A DNA stretch of 64,000 bases, from the NCBI RefSeq assembly GCF_003387615.1, contig NZ_QUNS01000001.1, positions 660,241 through 724,240 on the forward strand, written 5' to 3'. Each line of letters starts with the position of its first letter. Within the stretch, counting starts at the first letter, position 1. Origin of the DNA: Tenacibaculum gallaicum (GTDB lineage: Bacteria > Bacteroidota > Bacteroidia > Flavobacteriales > Flavobacteriaceae). The notes below the pieces were generated by a model, which saw only the letters and a list, made by a program, of their open reading frames with translations, did not search any database and was not told the DNA's origin. A program made the position numbers and the translations under genes. Below, in pieces: positions 33,730 through 42,210 of this stretch.

Positions 33730-35055
33730 TTATTTTAGTTTGATAATTAGTAGGTCTGAAAAGCCCTTGTTTGTTGTTATATCTTGATTATTACTGCTGC
33801 TTTCGCCAACAGCAATAATGTTTCCGTTTGTTAATTCAACAGCATCATAGCAAAAATCTATTTCTGTCCCTCCAATGGTTTTTTGCCACAGGAGATTTCC
33901 ATCTGTATCAATTTTCATAATTAACGCGTCATTTTGACCTTTATTGGTAAAATTGTTGTCAGCACTTCTTGAACTTCCAGATATTAAAAAGTTTCCGTTT
34001 GAAGTCTTTTTAATCGACCGACCAACATCAAAACTTGAACCACCATAGTTCTTTTGCCAAAGTAGTTCACCTTGATTAGTTATTTTTATAGCCCATAAAT
34101 CGGCTCCTCCATTGTTTTGTGAAATATTTTTATCAGAACTGCGTGTATCTCCTACAATAATAAAATCCCCATCATTGGTTTTTGTTATTGCTCTAGCTTC
34201 ATCAATTTCTGTACCACCAAAAGACTTTTCCCAAAATAAATTTCCGCTTTTGTCAATTTTAACAACCCAAAAATCATAAGAACCTTTGTTGTTTTTTATA
34301 TCTACATCATTGCTGTCAGAAGAACCGATTAATAGATAGCCATCAATAGCTTCAGCTACGTCGTAACAAGTATCAGTATTTGTTCCTCCAAAGTATTTTC
34401 TCCATTCAATATCTCCGTTAGTATTGAGTTTAATACCCCAGTAGTCTCCACCAGCATGCTTTGCTGATTGTTTAGAGTTACCTAAACCTCCAGATGCTGT
34501 AACGTCTATAATGCTTCCAGCAAAATACCCCCCATCAGAAGTTTGAATGATTGAGAAACCTTGGTCAGCTCCAGAGAAACCAGTGGTTTTTTTCCAGACT
34601 ATTATACCGTTACTGTCTAGTTTTAATATCCAAACATCATCAAAGCCCTGATTGATGTCTACATCTCCATCATCACTTTTTCCATAGCCTACAATAGCAA
34701 AACCATTGTCATTTGTTTGAATAATTTTAAATGCTTTGTCATCTTTTGAACCCCCATAGGTCTTTTGCCATTGAAGATTGTCGTTTGCATCAAATTTTAA
34801 AAGCCAAAAATCATATTGAATTGTATTTTGGGTGGTTTCTATATCTCCATCAATACTTTGAGTAAAACCAGCTACAATATATCCTCCATCAATAGTGTTA
34901 ATTACACTTCTACCACTTTCATTTACTGAGCCCCCGAGAGTTTTAACTAAACTAACTTCAGGAGTTGTTAAAGTAGGGTTAAGCTGTATGCCATCATCTT
35001 TATTACAGCTGTAAATGATTAATACGAAAAGTAATAATAAGAGTTCTTTGAGCAT
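33730..35055 (-). CDS. seven-repeat beta-propeller-like lipoprotein
   Basis: A 441-residue lipoprotein (IIYSCNKDDG, Cys then Asn-Lys-Asp-Asp). Seven repeats of about 50-55 residues each end in a Trp-Lys/Gln-Lys block followed by Gly-Gly, for example WQKTYGGSKDD, WRKYFGGTNTD, WEKSFGGTEID, WQKNYGGSSFD and WQKTIGGTEID. Each also has an I-x-x-T-x-D/N-G-G/N-x-(Y/F) turn and a D-x-W/L-(I/V)-x-K-(I/L/F)-D strand. Seven blades suggest a seven-bladed propeller. Such domains bind proteins or polysaccharides. It sits between the MbnP gene (3 bases) and the LVIVD gene (no gap). Confidence 0.85.
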   Translation of the reverse strand: MLKELLLLLFVLIIYSCNKDDGIQLNPTLTTPEVSLVKTLGGSVNESGRSVINTIDGGYIVAGFTQSIDGDIETTQNTIQYDFWLLKFDANDNLQWQKTYGGSKDDKAFKIIQTNDNGFAIVGYGKSDDGDVDINQGFDDVWILKLDSNGIIVWKKTTGFSGADQGFSIIQTSDGGYFAGSIIDVTASGGLGNSKQSAKHAGGDYWGIKLNTNGDIEWRKYFGGTNTDTCYDVAEAIDGYLLIGSSDSNDVDIKNNKGSYDFWVVKIDKSGNLFWEKSFGGTEIDEARAITKTNDGDFIIVGDTRSSDKNISQNNGGADLWAIKITNQGELLWQKNYGGSSFDVGRSIKKTSNGNFLISGSSRSADNNFTNKGQNDALIMKIDTDGNLLWQKTIGGTEIDFCYDAVELTNGNIIAVGESSSNNQDITTNKGFSDLLIIKLK

Positions 35056-36264
35056 TTATTGTTTTTTAAGGATAAATAAACCTCTATTGATATCGCTTAC
35101 CACAATTTTTCCACTTTTAAAGTAAGGGTACACACTCCAGACCCCATTGAAGTTAGCGTTGTCATTTTCAGGATAAGTGTCAAAATACCCTGTTTCAGAA
35201 ATATTTTTACTTTCAATGTTTGAAATATTGATAAAACGAGCACCAGCGGTATAGTTGGCTAAATAGAAAGTATTTCCTTTAATGTACCCATTATGATCAA
35301 TAGCTGAAGTAGGTCCTGTATATATAAAGTGTTCTTTTGGGGCATCTAAATCAGAAAAATCAAAAATAATAGTCCTTGTATCATGACCAAAATTTTGTTC
35401 ATCTAACTCATCTCCTAAAATAAAATATTTTTGATCTTCAGTAAACCAACCTTGATGTGTATAGCCAACATTTGCATATGAAATTTTAGAAATGTTTATA
35501 GGGTTGGCTTTATCGGTAATATCAACAATTACAACTTCATTTTCGTTACTTCCTATTAATATTTCTTTACCTGTGTGGTCTGTATCTGGTCCATTATAGG
35601 TTACTACTTGTGCATCATGACTATAGTTGTCCATTCCCCATCCACCTTCGCTTATTGGGTTTATAGGGTTTTGTATGTTGATAAATAAAGGTCCTCCTTT
35701 ATATGTTCCAGATCTATTTGTGCCAACAGGATATGCATAACCAGAGTCTTCATTAATAACTATATTGTGAGCACTACCAAAATCAGTAAAGTGCTTGTCA
35801 GCTGTTAATGTAATAGGTGGATTAGTTATATCTCTTAGTTTGGTTAAATCAAATACTTGCATGCCGTGGTTTGTTGCTTCGCTAACAATAAAAGCATAAT
35901 TGTTATAAACTTTTACATCCCACCAATCTTCACTTATAGTCGCAGTAGGAAGTTTGCCTAAATAAACAGGGTTTTCTGTGTCAGTAATGTCTACAAAAAT
36001 AGTTCCATTGTCTACACACATAATAGCGTATTCCTTGTTGGTGGTTTCGTCTGTCCACCCCCAACAATCACTTCCGCTAATTGCATTAAATGTACTTAAA
36101 GGAATGTTTAATAATAAATCATAGTTATCACATGAGTAAATTCCAGCTTTACCATTAGAACATGTAGATTTATTGGTTTCTACTGGAGCTTCGCTTGAAG
36201 AGGATGAGCAAGAAGTTAAAAATAACATCCCAAATAAAACAAACAGAATTTTAAGGTTTTTCAT
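35056..36264 (-). CDS. choice-of-anchor B / LVIVD-repeat surface lipoprotein
   Basis: A 402-residue lipoprotein (LFLTSC lipobox, then five Ser). It contains LVIVD-type propeller repeats such as GTIFVDITDTENPVYLGKLP, MQVFDLTKLRDITNPP, VVIVDITDKANPINISKISY and ARFINISNIES, and CSNGKAGIYSCDNYDLLLN is the usual start of the choice-of-anchor B family. These proteins are exported and surface-attached; the function is unknown. It heads the operon LVIVD-propeller-MbnP-peroxidase, with gene gaps of 0 to 3 bases. No clear -7 box was found in the 140 bases upstream. Confidence 0.87.
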   Translation of the reverse strand: MKNLKILFVLFGMLFLTSCSSSSSEAPVETNKSTCSNGKAGIYSCDNYDLLLNIPLSTFNAISGSDCWGWTDETTNKEYAIMCVDNGTIFVDITDTENPVYLGKLPTATISEDWWDVKVYNNYAFIVSEATNHGMQVFDLTKLRDITNPPITLTADKHFTDFGSAHNIVINEDSGYAYPVGTNRSGTYKGGPLFINIQNPINPISEGGWGMDNYSHDAQVVTYNGPDTDHTGKEILIGSNENEVVIVDITDKANPINISKISYANVGYTHQGWFTEDQKYFILGDELDEQNFGHDTRTIIFDFSDLDAPKEHFIYTGPTSAIDHNGYIKGNTFYLANYTAGARFINISNIESKNISETGYFDTYPENDNANFNGVWSVYPYFKSGKIVVSDINRGLFILKKQ

Positions 36265-36391
36265 AAATCGGGGTTTAAAATCACTAAATTAAGTAATTAA
36301 CCACTTATACAACATACAAAAACAGCAAAACTCTATTTTTATTTTGTGTAGATTACACTAAGCAAAATAGGTTTGTTTGTTTGCTAGTCAT

Positions 36392-36399
36392 TATCTTTG
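36392..36399 (+). promoter_or_regulatory. -7 box TATCTTTG directly before thiL
   Basis: TATCTTTGC ends only three bases before the ATG of thiL (36404). A TTTG at 36372-36375 with a 16-base gap could be the -33 element. Transcription would begin at or very near the start codon. Confidence 0.55.
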
Positions 36400-36403
36400 C
36401 AGC

Positions 36404-37453
36404 ATGTTAGAAGATAAAAACCAAGAAAGAACTTCGTTAGCTGAGCTTGGAGAGTTTGGATTAATAAACCATTTGACAAAGCACTTTAAAATGTATCATT
36501 CATCAACAGTGAAAGGAGTTGGAGATGATGGAGCTGTAATTAATGCATCGGATAAAGAAACTGTAATTACTACCGATTTATTGGTAGAAGGTGTGCATTT
36601 CGACTTGAGTTATATGCCTTTAAAACATCTAGGGTATAAATCGGTAATGGTTAACTTATCAGATGTGTATGCTATGAATGCTAATGCGGAACAGATTACA
36701 GTGTCAATTGCTGTGTCTAACCGTTTTCCATTAGAAGCTATTGAGGAATTATATGCAGGAATACAATTAGCATGTGATACGTATCAAGTAGATTTAATTG
36801 GAGGAGATACAACATCTTCAACGAAAGGAATATTAATTTCTATCACAGCTATTGGTAAAGCTAAAAAAGAAGATATTGTATATAGAAATGGAGCTAAACC
36901 TACCGATTTAATTGTTGTTTCTGGTGATTTAGGTGGAGCCTATTTAGGTTTACAGGTGTTAGAGCGTGAAAAACAAGTGTTTCAGGTAAACCCTCAAAGT
37001 CAACCAGACTTAAGTAAATATACTTACATAATTGAACGTCAATTAAAACCAGAAGCACGTAAAGATATTCCTAAGTTATTAGAAGAATTAGAGGTGAAAC
37101 CTACTTCTATGATTGATATTTCTGATGGATTATCATCTGAAATTATGCATATCTGTACGCAAAGTAAAACAGGGTGTAAAATTTATGAAGATAAATTACC
37201 TTTAGATCCTCAAGTAATTTCTACTTCTGAAGAGTTTAACATGGATAGTACGATGATAGCTTTAAGTGGAGGTGAAGATTATGAGTTATTGTTTACAGCT
37301 TCTATAGATGATTATGATAAAATAAAAGGAAATCCTAACTTTACAGTTATTGGTCATATTACCGAGAAAAACGAAGGAATAAATTTAGTAACTCGTGCTA
37401 ATCAAGAAATAGAACTAAAAGCGCAAGGTTGGAACTCTTTTAATAAAGAGTAA
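36404..37453 (+). CDS. thiL: thiamine-monophosphate kinase ThiL
   Basis: A 349-residue enzyme that phosphorylates thiamine monophosphate to the diphosphate, the active cofactor used by the 2-oxoglutarate dehydrogenase E1 in this window. AIR-synthase-like fold: VKGVGDDGAVI, TTDLLVEGVHFDLSYMP, VNLSDVYAMNA, LIGGDTTSS and MIDISDGLSSEIMHI are the Mg/ATP and substrate blocks, and ALSGGEDYELLFT is near the end. I use ATG 36404; an in-frame TTG at 36377 lies upstream of the -7 box and would add nine residues foreign to the family. Confidence 0.96.
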   Translation: MLEDKNQERTSLAELGEFGLINHLTKHFKMYHSSTVKGVGDDGAVINASDKETVITTDLLVEGVHFDLSYMPLKHLGYKSVMVNLSDVYAMNANAEQITVSIAVSNRFPLEAIEELYAGIQLACDTYQVDLIGGDTTSSTKGILISITAIGKAKKEDIVYRNGAKPTDLIVVSGDLGGAYLGLQVLEREKQVFQVNPQSQPDLSKYTYIIERQLKPEARKDIPKLLEELEVKPTSMIDISDGLSSEIMHICTQSKTGCKIYEDKLPLDPQVISTSEEFNMDSTMIALSGGEDYELLFTASIDDYDKIKGNPNFTVIGHITEKNEGINLVTRANQEIELKAQGWNSFNKE

Positions 37454-37477
37454 AAAGAGCAGCAAAATAAATAGATT

Positions 37478-37504
37478 AAGCATCCTAATTGGGATGCTTT
37501 TTTT
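37478..37504 (+). terminator. intrinsic terminator after thiL
   Basis: The stem AAGCATCC / GGATGCTT with loop TAATTG is followed by seven T residues. An ATG in its 3' arm is not a gene start. Confidence 0.85.
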
Positions 37505-37610
37505 GTTAAAGAGAATTCTTTTAAACTATTTATGGAGTAGAATTTTTGGTATAAAAATTGTATATTGGTCAGACAGAAAAAAGATTATTAACAAAAAATC
37601 AAAAAAGAGA

Positions 37611-38081
37611 ATGGGAATTTTTTCATTTATTAAAAATGCCGGAGCAAAAGTTTTCGGTATCGGAAAAACAACTGAAGAAGAAGCTACAGAAAAAGCTGCA
37701 AAATTAGTAGATGCAGTAAAAAAACTAGAGCTTTCTGTTGAAAACTTAGCTATTAATGTAGATGATGATAAAGCTACAGTAGTAGGTGAAGCTTCGGATT
37801 TAGCTACTAAAGAAAAAGTAGTTTTAGTAGTAGGTAATACAGAAGGTATTGCTTCTGTAGAAGATAACATGACGGTTGCGGAAGTTGAAGTAATTGAAGA
37901 AGCTGCAATGGCTCAGTTTCACACAGTAGTAAGTGGTGATTCATTAAGTAAAATTGCTAAAGAATTTTATGGTGATGCAATGAAGTATCCAGTAATTTTT
38001 GAAGCTAATAAGCCAATGTTAACACACCCTGACAAAATTTATCCAGGACAAGTATTAAGAATACCACCTTTAGTGGACTAA
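37611..38081 (+). CDS. lysM: BON-LysM peptidoglycan/potassium-binding protein (YgaU/Kbp-like)
   Basis: A 156-residue protein, start MGIFSFIKNAGAKVFG. A BON domain lies at about 25-90 (LVDAVKKLELSVENLAINVD, then VVLVVGNTEGIASVEDNMTV), and a LysM domain at about 103-154 (FHTVVSGDSLSKIAKEFYGD, ending GQVLRIPPL). The arrangement equals E. coli YgaU/Kbp, a soluble potassium-binding protein, and occurs widely. No signal peptide. ATG 37611 is chosen because an upstream in-frame ATG lies inside the thiL terminator. Confidence 0.9.
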   Translation: MGIFSFIKNAGAKVFGIGKTTEEEATEKAAKLVDAVKKLELSVENLAINVDDDKATVVGEASDLATKEKVVLVVGNTEGIASVEDNMTVAEVEVIEEAAMAQFHTVVSGDSLSKIAKEFYGDAMKYPVIFEANKPMLTHPDKIYPGQVLRIPPLVD

Positions 38082-38104
38082 TCAGAAGTTAATCAACCAA
38101 AGGG

Positions 38105-38132
38105 AAAAGCACTGCATTTGCAGTGCTTTTTT
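38105..38132 (+). terminator. intrinsic terminator
   Basis: The stem AAAAGCACTGCA / TGCAGTGCTTTT with a two-base centre is followed by T residues, after the LysM gene. Confidence 0.88.
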
Positions 38133-38233
38133 AGTTTAAAAAATAAGGTATTTAAAGAACGGTATAGGATAAAAAAGTAGTAGAAAAGAATAAAATTATC
38201 ATCATCTTTGCACTTGTTCTTAAAACCATAAAA

Positions 38234-39133
38234 ATGAACCAAAGAGCGTTAGCACTTACCGCAGCATCTATCGCGACACTTATTTACGGAATTACTTTTA
38301 CTGTTGCTAAGGAAGTGATGGAAGGATATGTTCAGCCTTTCGGGTTTATATTAATTCGTGTTGGAGGAGCTGCTATAATTTTTTGGTTATTAGGGCTTTT
38401 TGTGAAAGCACCATCTATTGAAAAAGGAGATTACAAAAGAGTAGCAATGGCAGCCTTTTTTGGAATTGCTTTTAATATGCTTACTTTTTTTAAAGGATTA
38501 AGTTATACTACACCCATCAATGCATCAGTAATGATGGTAACCACACCTATTTTAGTGTTGATTTTTGCGAGTATTCTTTTAAAAGAAAAGCTAATTTTAA
38601 GAAAAATTGCAGGAGTTATTGTTGGTATGGTGGGAGCAATAGTTTTAATAGCTTACGGGAATCCGCTTAAAGGAGATGCAACCAACATGGTGTTAGGGAA
38701 TTTCTTAGTATTCATTAATGCAGCATCGTATGGTATGTATTTGGTTGTTGTTAAAAAACTGATAACAAAATACAATCCTATTGTTTTTGTAAAGTGGTTA
38801 TATCTTTTTGGGTTGATACTTGTGCTTCCCTTCGGTTTTTCTGAATTGTTAGAAGTACAATGGCAAATGATGCCAACATCTATCTATTTGAAAGTAGGTT
38901 TTGTAGTACTGTTTACTACCTGTATTACTTATTTGTTTAATCTATTCGCTTTATCAAAGTTAAAACCAACTACAGTAAGTGTTTTTATGTACTTACAACC
39001 AGTGGTGGCAGCTATTTATGCTTTGATTGTAGGTAGTGATCATTTAGATTTGATTAAAATAGGAGCAGCGTTATTAATATTTTTAGGAGTATTTTTAGTA
39101 ACCAAACGACCAGCTGAAACTCCCAATAAATAA
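38234..39133 (+). CDS. EamA/DMT-family transporter
   Basis: A 299-residue inner-membrane protein with ten predicted helices made of two EamA repeats of five helices. The first repeat has PFGFILIRVGGAAIIFWLLG and NASVMMVTTPILVLIFASIL; the second has NAASYGMYLVVVKKLI and SVFMYLQPVVAAIYALIVG. These are drug/metabolite exporters, often of amino acids or nucleotide derivatives; the substrate cannot be told. A weak -7-like CATCTTTGC lies upstream. It is 31 bases before yicC, which has its own -7 box. Confidence 0.92.
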   Translation: MNQRALALTAASIATLIYGITFTVAKEVMEGYVQPFGFILIRVGGAAIIFWLLGLFVKAPSIEKGDYKRVAMAAFFGIAFNMLTFFKGLSYTTPINASVMMVTTPILVLIFASILLKEKLILRKIAGVIVGMVGAIVLIAYGNPLKGDATNMVLGNFLVFINAASYGMYLVVVKKLITKYNPIVFVKWLYLFGLILVLPFGFSELLEVQWQMMPTSIYLKVGFVVLFTTCITYLFNLFALSKLKPTTVSVFMYLQPVVAAIYALIVGSDHLDLIKIGAALLIFLGVFLVTKRPAETPNK

Positions 39134-39136
39134 ACG

Positions 39137-39144
39137 TATCTTTG
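39137..39144 (+). promoter_or_regulatory. -7 box TATCTTTG upstream of yicC
   Basis: TATCTTTGC lies between the transporter stop and yicC, 20 bases before ATG 39165, and would drive yicC-gmk-nadD. No -33 TTG is evident. Confidence 0.5.
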
Positions 39145-39164
39145 CGGATTATTAAACCGAAGTT

Positions 39165-40031
39165 ATGATACAGTCTATGACGGGTTACGGTAAATCCGTA
39201 CTACATTTACCCTCAAAAAAAGTAACAATCGAAGTTAAATCTTTAAACAGTAAAAATTTAGATTTAAACACAAGAATTCCTTCATATTATAGAGAAAAGG
39301 AACTAAATGTTCGAAAAAAACTAGCTAGTAGTTTAGTAAGAGGTAAAGTAGACTTTTCTATTTATGTAGAAATGACTGCAGATGAAACTTCAACTACGGT
39401 GAATACAGGTGTTGTAAAAGAGTACATGCAACAATTAAGAAATGTAACTCAAGTAGGAACTTCTGATGATGTTGAGTTAATGAAAATGGCTGTTAGGATG
39501 CCAGACGCATTAAAAACTGAACGAGAAGAGCTAGATGAAGAAGAATGGAAACAGATAGATGCACACATCGATGTAGCATTAAAAGAAATTATTCAGTATA
39601 GAATTGACGAAGCTAAATCGTTAGAAGAAGACTTTAAAACTAGAATACTAAATATTCAATCTGCTTTAGAAGAGGTTAAAAAATTAGACGGTGATAGAAT
39701 AGAAAATGTTAAAGAACGTTTACAAAAAGCATTGACTGATTTAAAAGTTGAGGTTGATGAGAACCGTTTTGAACAAGAGTTAATTTATTATCTAGAAAAG
39801 TTAGATATTAACGAGGAAAAGGTACGTTTAGCCAATCACTTAGAGTATTTCTTAGAGCAGTTAGATACGAATGATTCTAATGGAAAAAAATTAGGTTTTA
39901 TCGTACAAGAAATAGGAAGAGAAATCAACACAACAGGATCGAAAGCTAATTTTGCACCAATGCAAAAGTTAGTAATCCAAATGAAAGACGAGTTAGAAAA
40001 AATAAAAGAGCAAATTTTAAACGTTTTATAA
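39165..40031 (+). CDS. yicC: YicC/YloC-family endoribonuclease
   Basis: A 288-residue protein. MIQSMTGYGKS is the conserved YicC start, VEVKSLNSKNLDLNTRIP-like sequence follows, and the C-terminal DUF1732 part has RFEQELIYYLEKLDINEEKV, RLANHLEYF and GKKLGFIVQEIGREINT-type blocks with the acidic residues. YicC proteins are endoribonucleases in E. coli and B. subtilis. The gene is 2 bases upstream of gmk, a very common pairing. Confidence 0.94.
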   Translation: MIQSMTGYGKSVLHLPSKKVTIEVKSLNSKNLDLNTRIPSYYREKELNVRKKLASSLVRGKVDFSIYVEMTADETSTTVNTGVVKEYMQQLRNVTQVGTSDDVELMKMAVRMPDALKTEREELDEEEWKQIDAHIDVALKEIIQYRIDEAKSLEEDFKTRILNIQSALEEVKKLDGDRIENVKERLQKALTDLKVEVDENRFEQELIYYLEKLDINEEKVRLANHLEYFLEQLDTNDSNGKKLGFIVQEIGREINTTGSKANFAPMQKLVIQMKDELEKIKEQILNVL

Positions 40032-40033
40032 AA

Positions 40034-40633
40034 ATGTCGAAAGAGTTTAAAGGGAAATTATTTGTGTTTTCAGCACCATCAGGTTCAGGTAAAACTACTA
40101 TTGTACGTCATTTGTTGGCACAAGAACGGTTTAATTTAGAGTTTTCTATCTCTGTTACATCTAGAGTACCAAGAGGAGAAGAGGTTGATGGGAAAGATTA
40201 TTATTTTATTTCAGCAAAAGAATTCAAGCAAAAAATAAAAAGCGACGAGTTTTTAGAGTGGGAAGAAGTATATCGAGATAATTTTTATGGTACTTTAAAG
40301 ACAGAAGTTGAACGAATTTGGGCGAAAGGAAAACATGTGATTTTTGATATTGATGTAGTTGGAGGATTACGTATAAAAAAGAAGTTTCCAGAAGAAACAT
40401 TAGCTGTGTTTGTTAAACCACCAAGTGTTGATGAATTGAAGATTCGTTTAAAGAAAAGAAGTACCGAAAGCGAAGACAAAATTAATATGCGTATAGCTAA
40501 AGCATCAGTAGAATTAGCTACAGCGCCACAGTTTGATAAGATTATTAAAAATTACGATTTACCAGTAGCTTTACAGGAAGCGGAAGAGTTAGTAGATGAT
40601 TTTTTAGAAATAGAAAAAGAAGTTAAAGAATAA
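40034..40633 (+). CDS. gmk: guanylate kinase
   Basis: A 199-residue enzyme converting GMP to GDP. The P-loop is SAPSGSGKTT. The GMP-binding domain has SVTSRVPRGEEVDGKDYYFI and EWEEVYRDNFYGT, and the lid/adenine region contains KKRSTESEDKINMRIAKA. Usual length. It lies between yicC (2 bases) and nadD (17 bases) in one operon. Confidence 0.97.
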   Translation: MSKEFKGKLFVFSAPSGSGKTTIVRHLLAQERFNLEFSISVTSRVPRGEEVDGKDYYFISAKEFKQKIKSDEFLEWEEVYRDNFYGTLKTEVERIWAKGKHVIFDIDVVGGLRIKKKFPEETLAVFVKPPSVDELKIRLKKRSTESEDKINMRIAKASVELATAPQFDKIIKNYDLPVALQEAEELVDDFLEIEKEVKE

Positions 40634-40650
40634 GTCTAGTATCTATAAAT

Positions 40651-41235
40651 ATGAAAAACATAGGATTATACTTCGGGACTTTTAATCCAGTTCATATTGG
40701 GCACTTAATTATAGCCAATCACCTAGTTGAAAACTCAGATTTAGATGAAATCTGGATGGTAGTGACGCCACATAACCCTTTTAAAAAGAAAAGCTCGCTG
40801 TTAGATAATCATCATCGTTTAGAAATGGTGTATTTAGCAACTGAAGGATATGAGAAAATTCAGCCTTCAGATATCGAGTTCAAATTACCACAACCAAATT
40901 ACACCATAAATACGTTAGCTCATATTTCAGAAAAACACCCTAATTATAAGTTTAGCCTAATTATGGGGGAAGACAATCTGAAAAGTCTACACAAATGGAA
41001 AAACTATGAGTTTATTTTAGAGGATTATAATATTTATGTTTACCCCAGAATATCAAACGGTGTTGTAGAAAATCAATTTAAAGATCACGAGAAAATTCAT
41101 AGAGTTGAAGCACCTATTGTACAAATATCTTCAACCATGATTCGGAATGCAATAAATGAAGAAAAAAACTGCAAACCTTTGTTGTCTGATAAAGTGTGGA
41201 AGTATATAGATGAGATGAATTTTTATAAAAAATAG
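40651..41235 (+). CDS. nadD: nicotinate-nucleotide adenylyltransferase NadD
   Basis: A 194-residue nucleotidyltransferase of NAD synthesis. The nucleotide-binding motif is GTFNPVHIGHLIIA with the T/HxGH signature, and the C-terminal ISSTMIRNAI is the second ATP-binding block. MVVTPHNPFKK is the nicotinate-mononucleotide region. It ends the yicC-gmk-nadD operon; the M23 peptidase gene follows 48 bases later. Confidence 0.96.
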   Translation: MKNIGLYFGTFNPVHIGHLIIANHLVENSDLDEIWMVVTPHNPFKKKSSLLDNHHRLEMVYLATEGYEKIQPSDIEFKLPQPNYTINTLAHISEKHPNYKFSLIMGEDNLKSLHKWKNYEFILEDYNIYVYPRISNGVVENQFKDHEKIHRVEAPIVQISSTMIRNAINEEKNCKPLLSDKVWKYIDEMNFYKK

Positions 41236-41283
41236 TTTCGCCGTTTTTTCGTTGTATATTTGAAATCCAAACAAGTATAAAAC

Positions 41284-42147
41284 GTGGCAAAAGATAAAAA
41301 AAAGCGAAAGCTAAAACAAAAACTTACCGATAAATATCGCTTAGTAATTATAAATGAAGATACCTTTCAAGAACGATTTTCTTTAAAGTTATCACGATTA
41401 AATGTTTTTGTATTTGGAGGAGTTTTTTCCGTACTTCTCATTGTACTTACTACTTTGTTAATAGCATTCACAGGCATACGAGAATACATACCAGGATATT
41501 CTTCAACAGCTTTAAAAAAGAAGGCTACCAGATTAACGTATGAGGCAGATTCACTAAAAACTAGGTTGTCGATTATTGAAAGCTACACAAAAGCGTTGAA
41601 ACCTGTTTTAACAGGGGAAATAAAGCCAGAAAAAATAGACTCTATAACAAATGAAATGAAAACTATTGCTTTTGATGAAAGTAAGTTACAGGCATCTAGG
41701 GAAGATTCATTGTTTAGAGAAAAAATTGAAGGAAAGGACTTGTTTCCTTTGTATAATGGTGGGACAAATAGAGCTAAAAATGTATTCTTTTCTCCTTTAA
41801 CAGGAAGTATATCACAACCATTTGATGTTAATGACAAACATTATGCGATTGATATAGTAGCAAAAACAGGCACACCTGTAAAAGCAGTAGCAGATGGAAC
41901 AGTCATTTTAGCAGAATGGACAGCAGAAACTGGATATGTAATGACCATACAGCATTCTAACGAATTTATATCAGTATATAAACATAACGGAACTTTGTTA
42001 AAGCAACAAGGTGATGTTGTAAAGTCGGGAGAAGCAATAGCGAGTGTAGGTTCTACAGGAGAATTAACCACAGGACCTCATTTACACTTTGAATTGTGGA
42101 ATAACGGATTTCCAGTTAACCCAACAAATTATATAGACTTTCAGTAA
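41284..42147 (+). CDS. M23-family (LytM) peptidoglycan metallopeptidase
   Basis: A 287-residue membrane-anchored protein. A very basic N-terminus (KDKKKRKLKQKL) is followed by one membrane helix at about 38-58, a coiled segment, and the peptidase domain from about residue 165. Zinc ligands are His and Asp in KHYAIDIVAK and His in GPHLHFELW. The enzyme cleaves peptide cross-links or acts as a divisome-type activator. It appears to start with GTG at 41284 (no near ATG upstream or early in the chain). Confidence 0.91.
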   Translation: MAKDKKKRKLKQKLTDKYRLVIINEDTFQERFSLKLSRLNVFVFGGVFSVLLIVLTTLLIAFTGIREYIPGYSSTALKKKATRLTYEADSLKTRLSIIESYTKALKPVLTGEIKPEKIDSITNEMKTIAFDESKLQASREDSLFREKIEGKDLFPLYNGGTNRAKNVFFSPLTGSISQPFDVNDKHYAIDIVAKTGTPVKAVADGTVILAEWTAETGYVMTIQHSNEFISVYKHNGTLLKQQGDVVKSGEAIASVGSTGELTTGPHLHFELWNNGFPVNPTNYIDFQ

Positions 42148-42210
42148 ATAAGAATAAAGAAGATATAGCTAAAAAAAGCATTGAATCTTATTTTAAATAG
42201 TAAATAAAAA

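Noticed and set aside
37494..37610. LysM gene with an extra 39-residue N-terminus
   Set aside because: The upstream ATG is part of the thiL terminator, and the added residues are foreign to the family.
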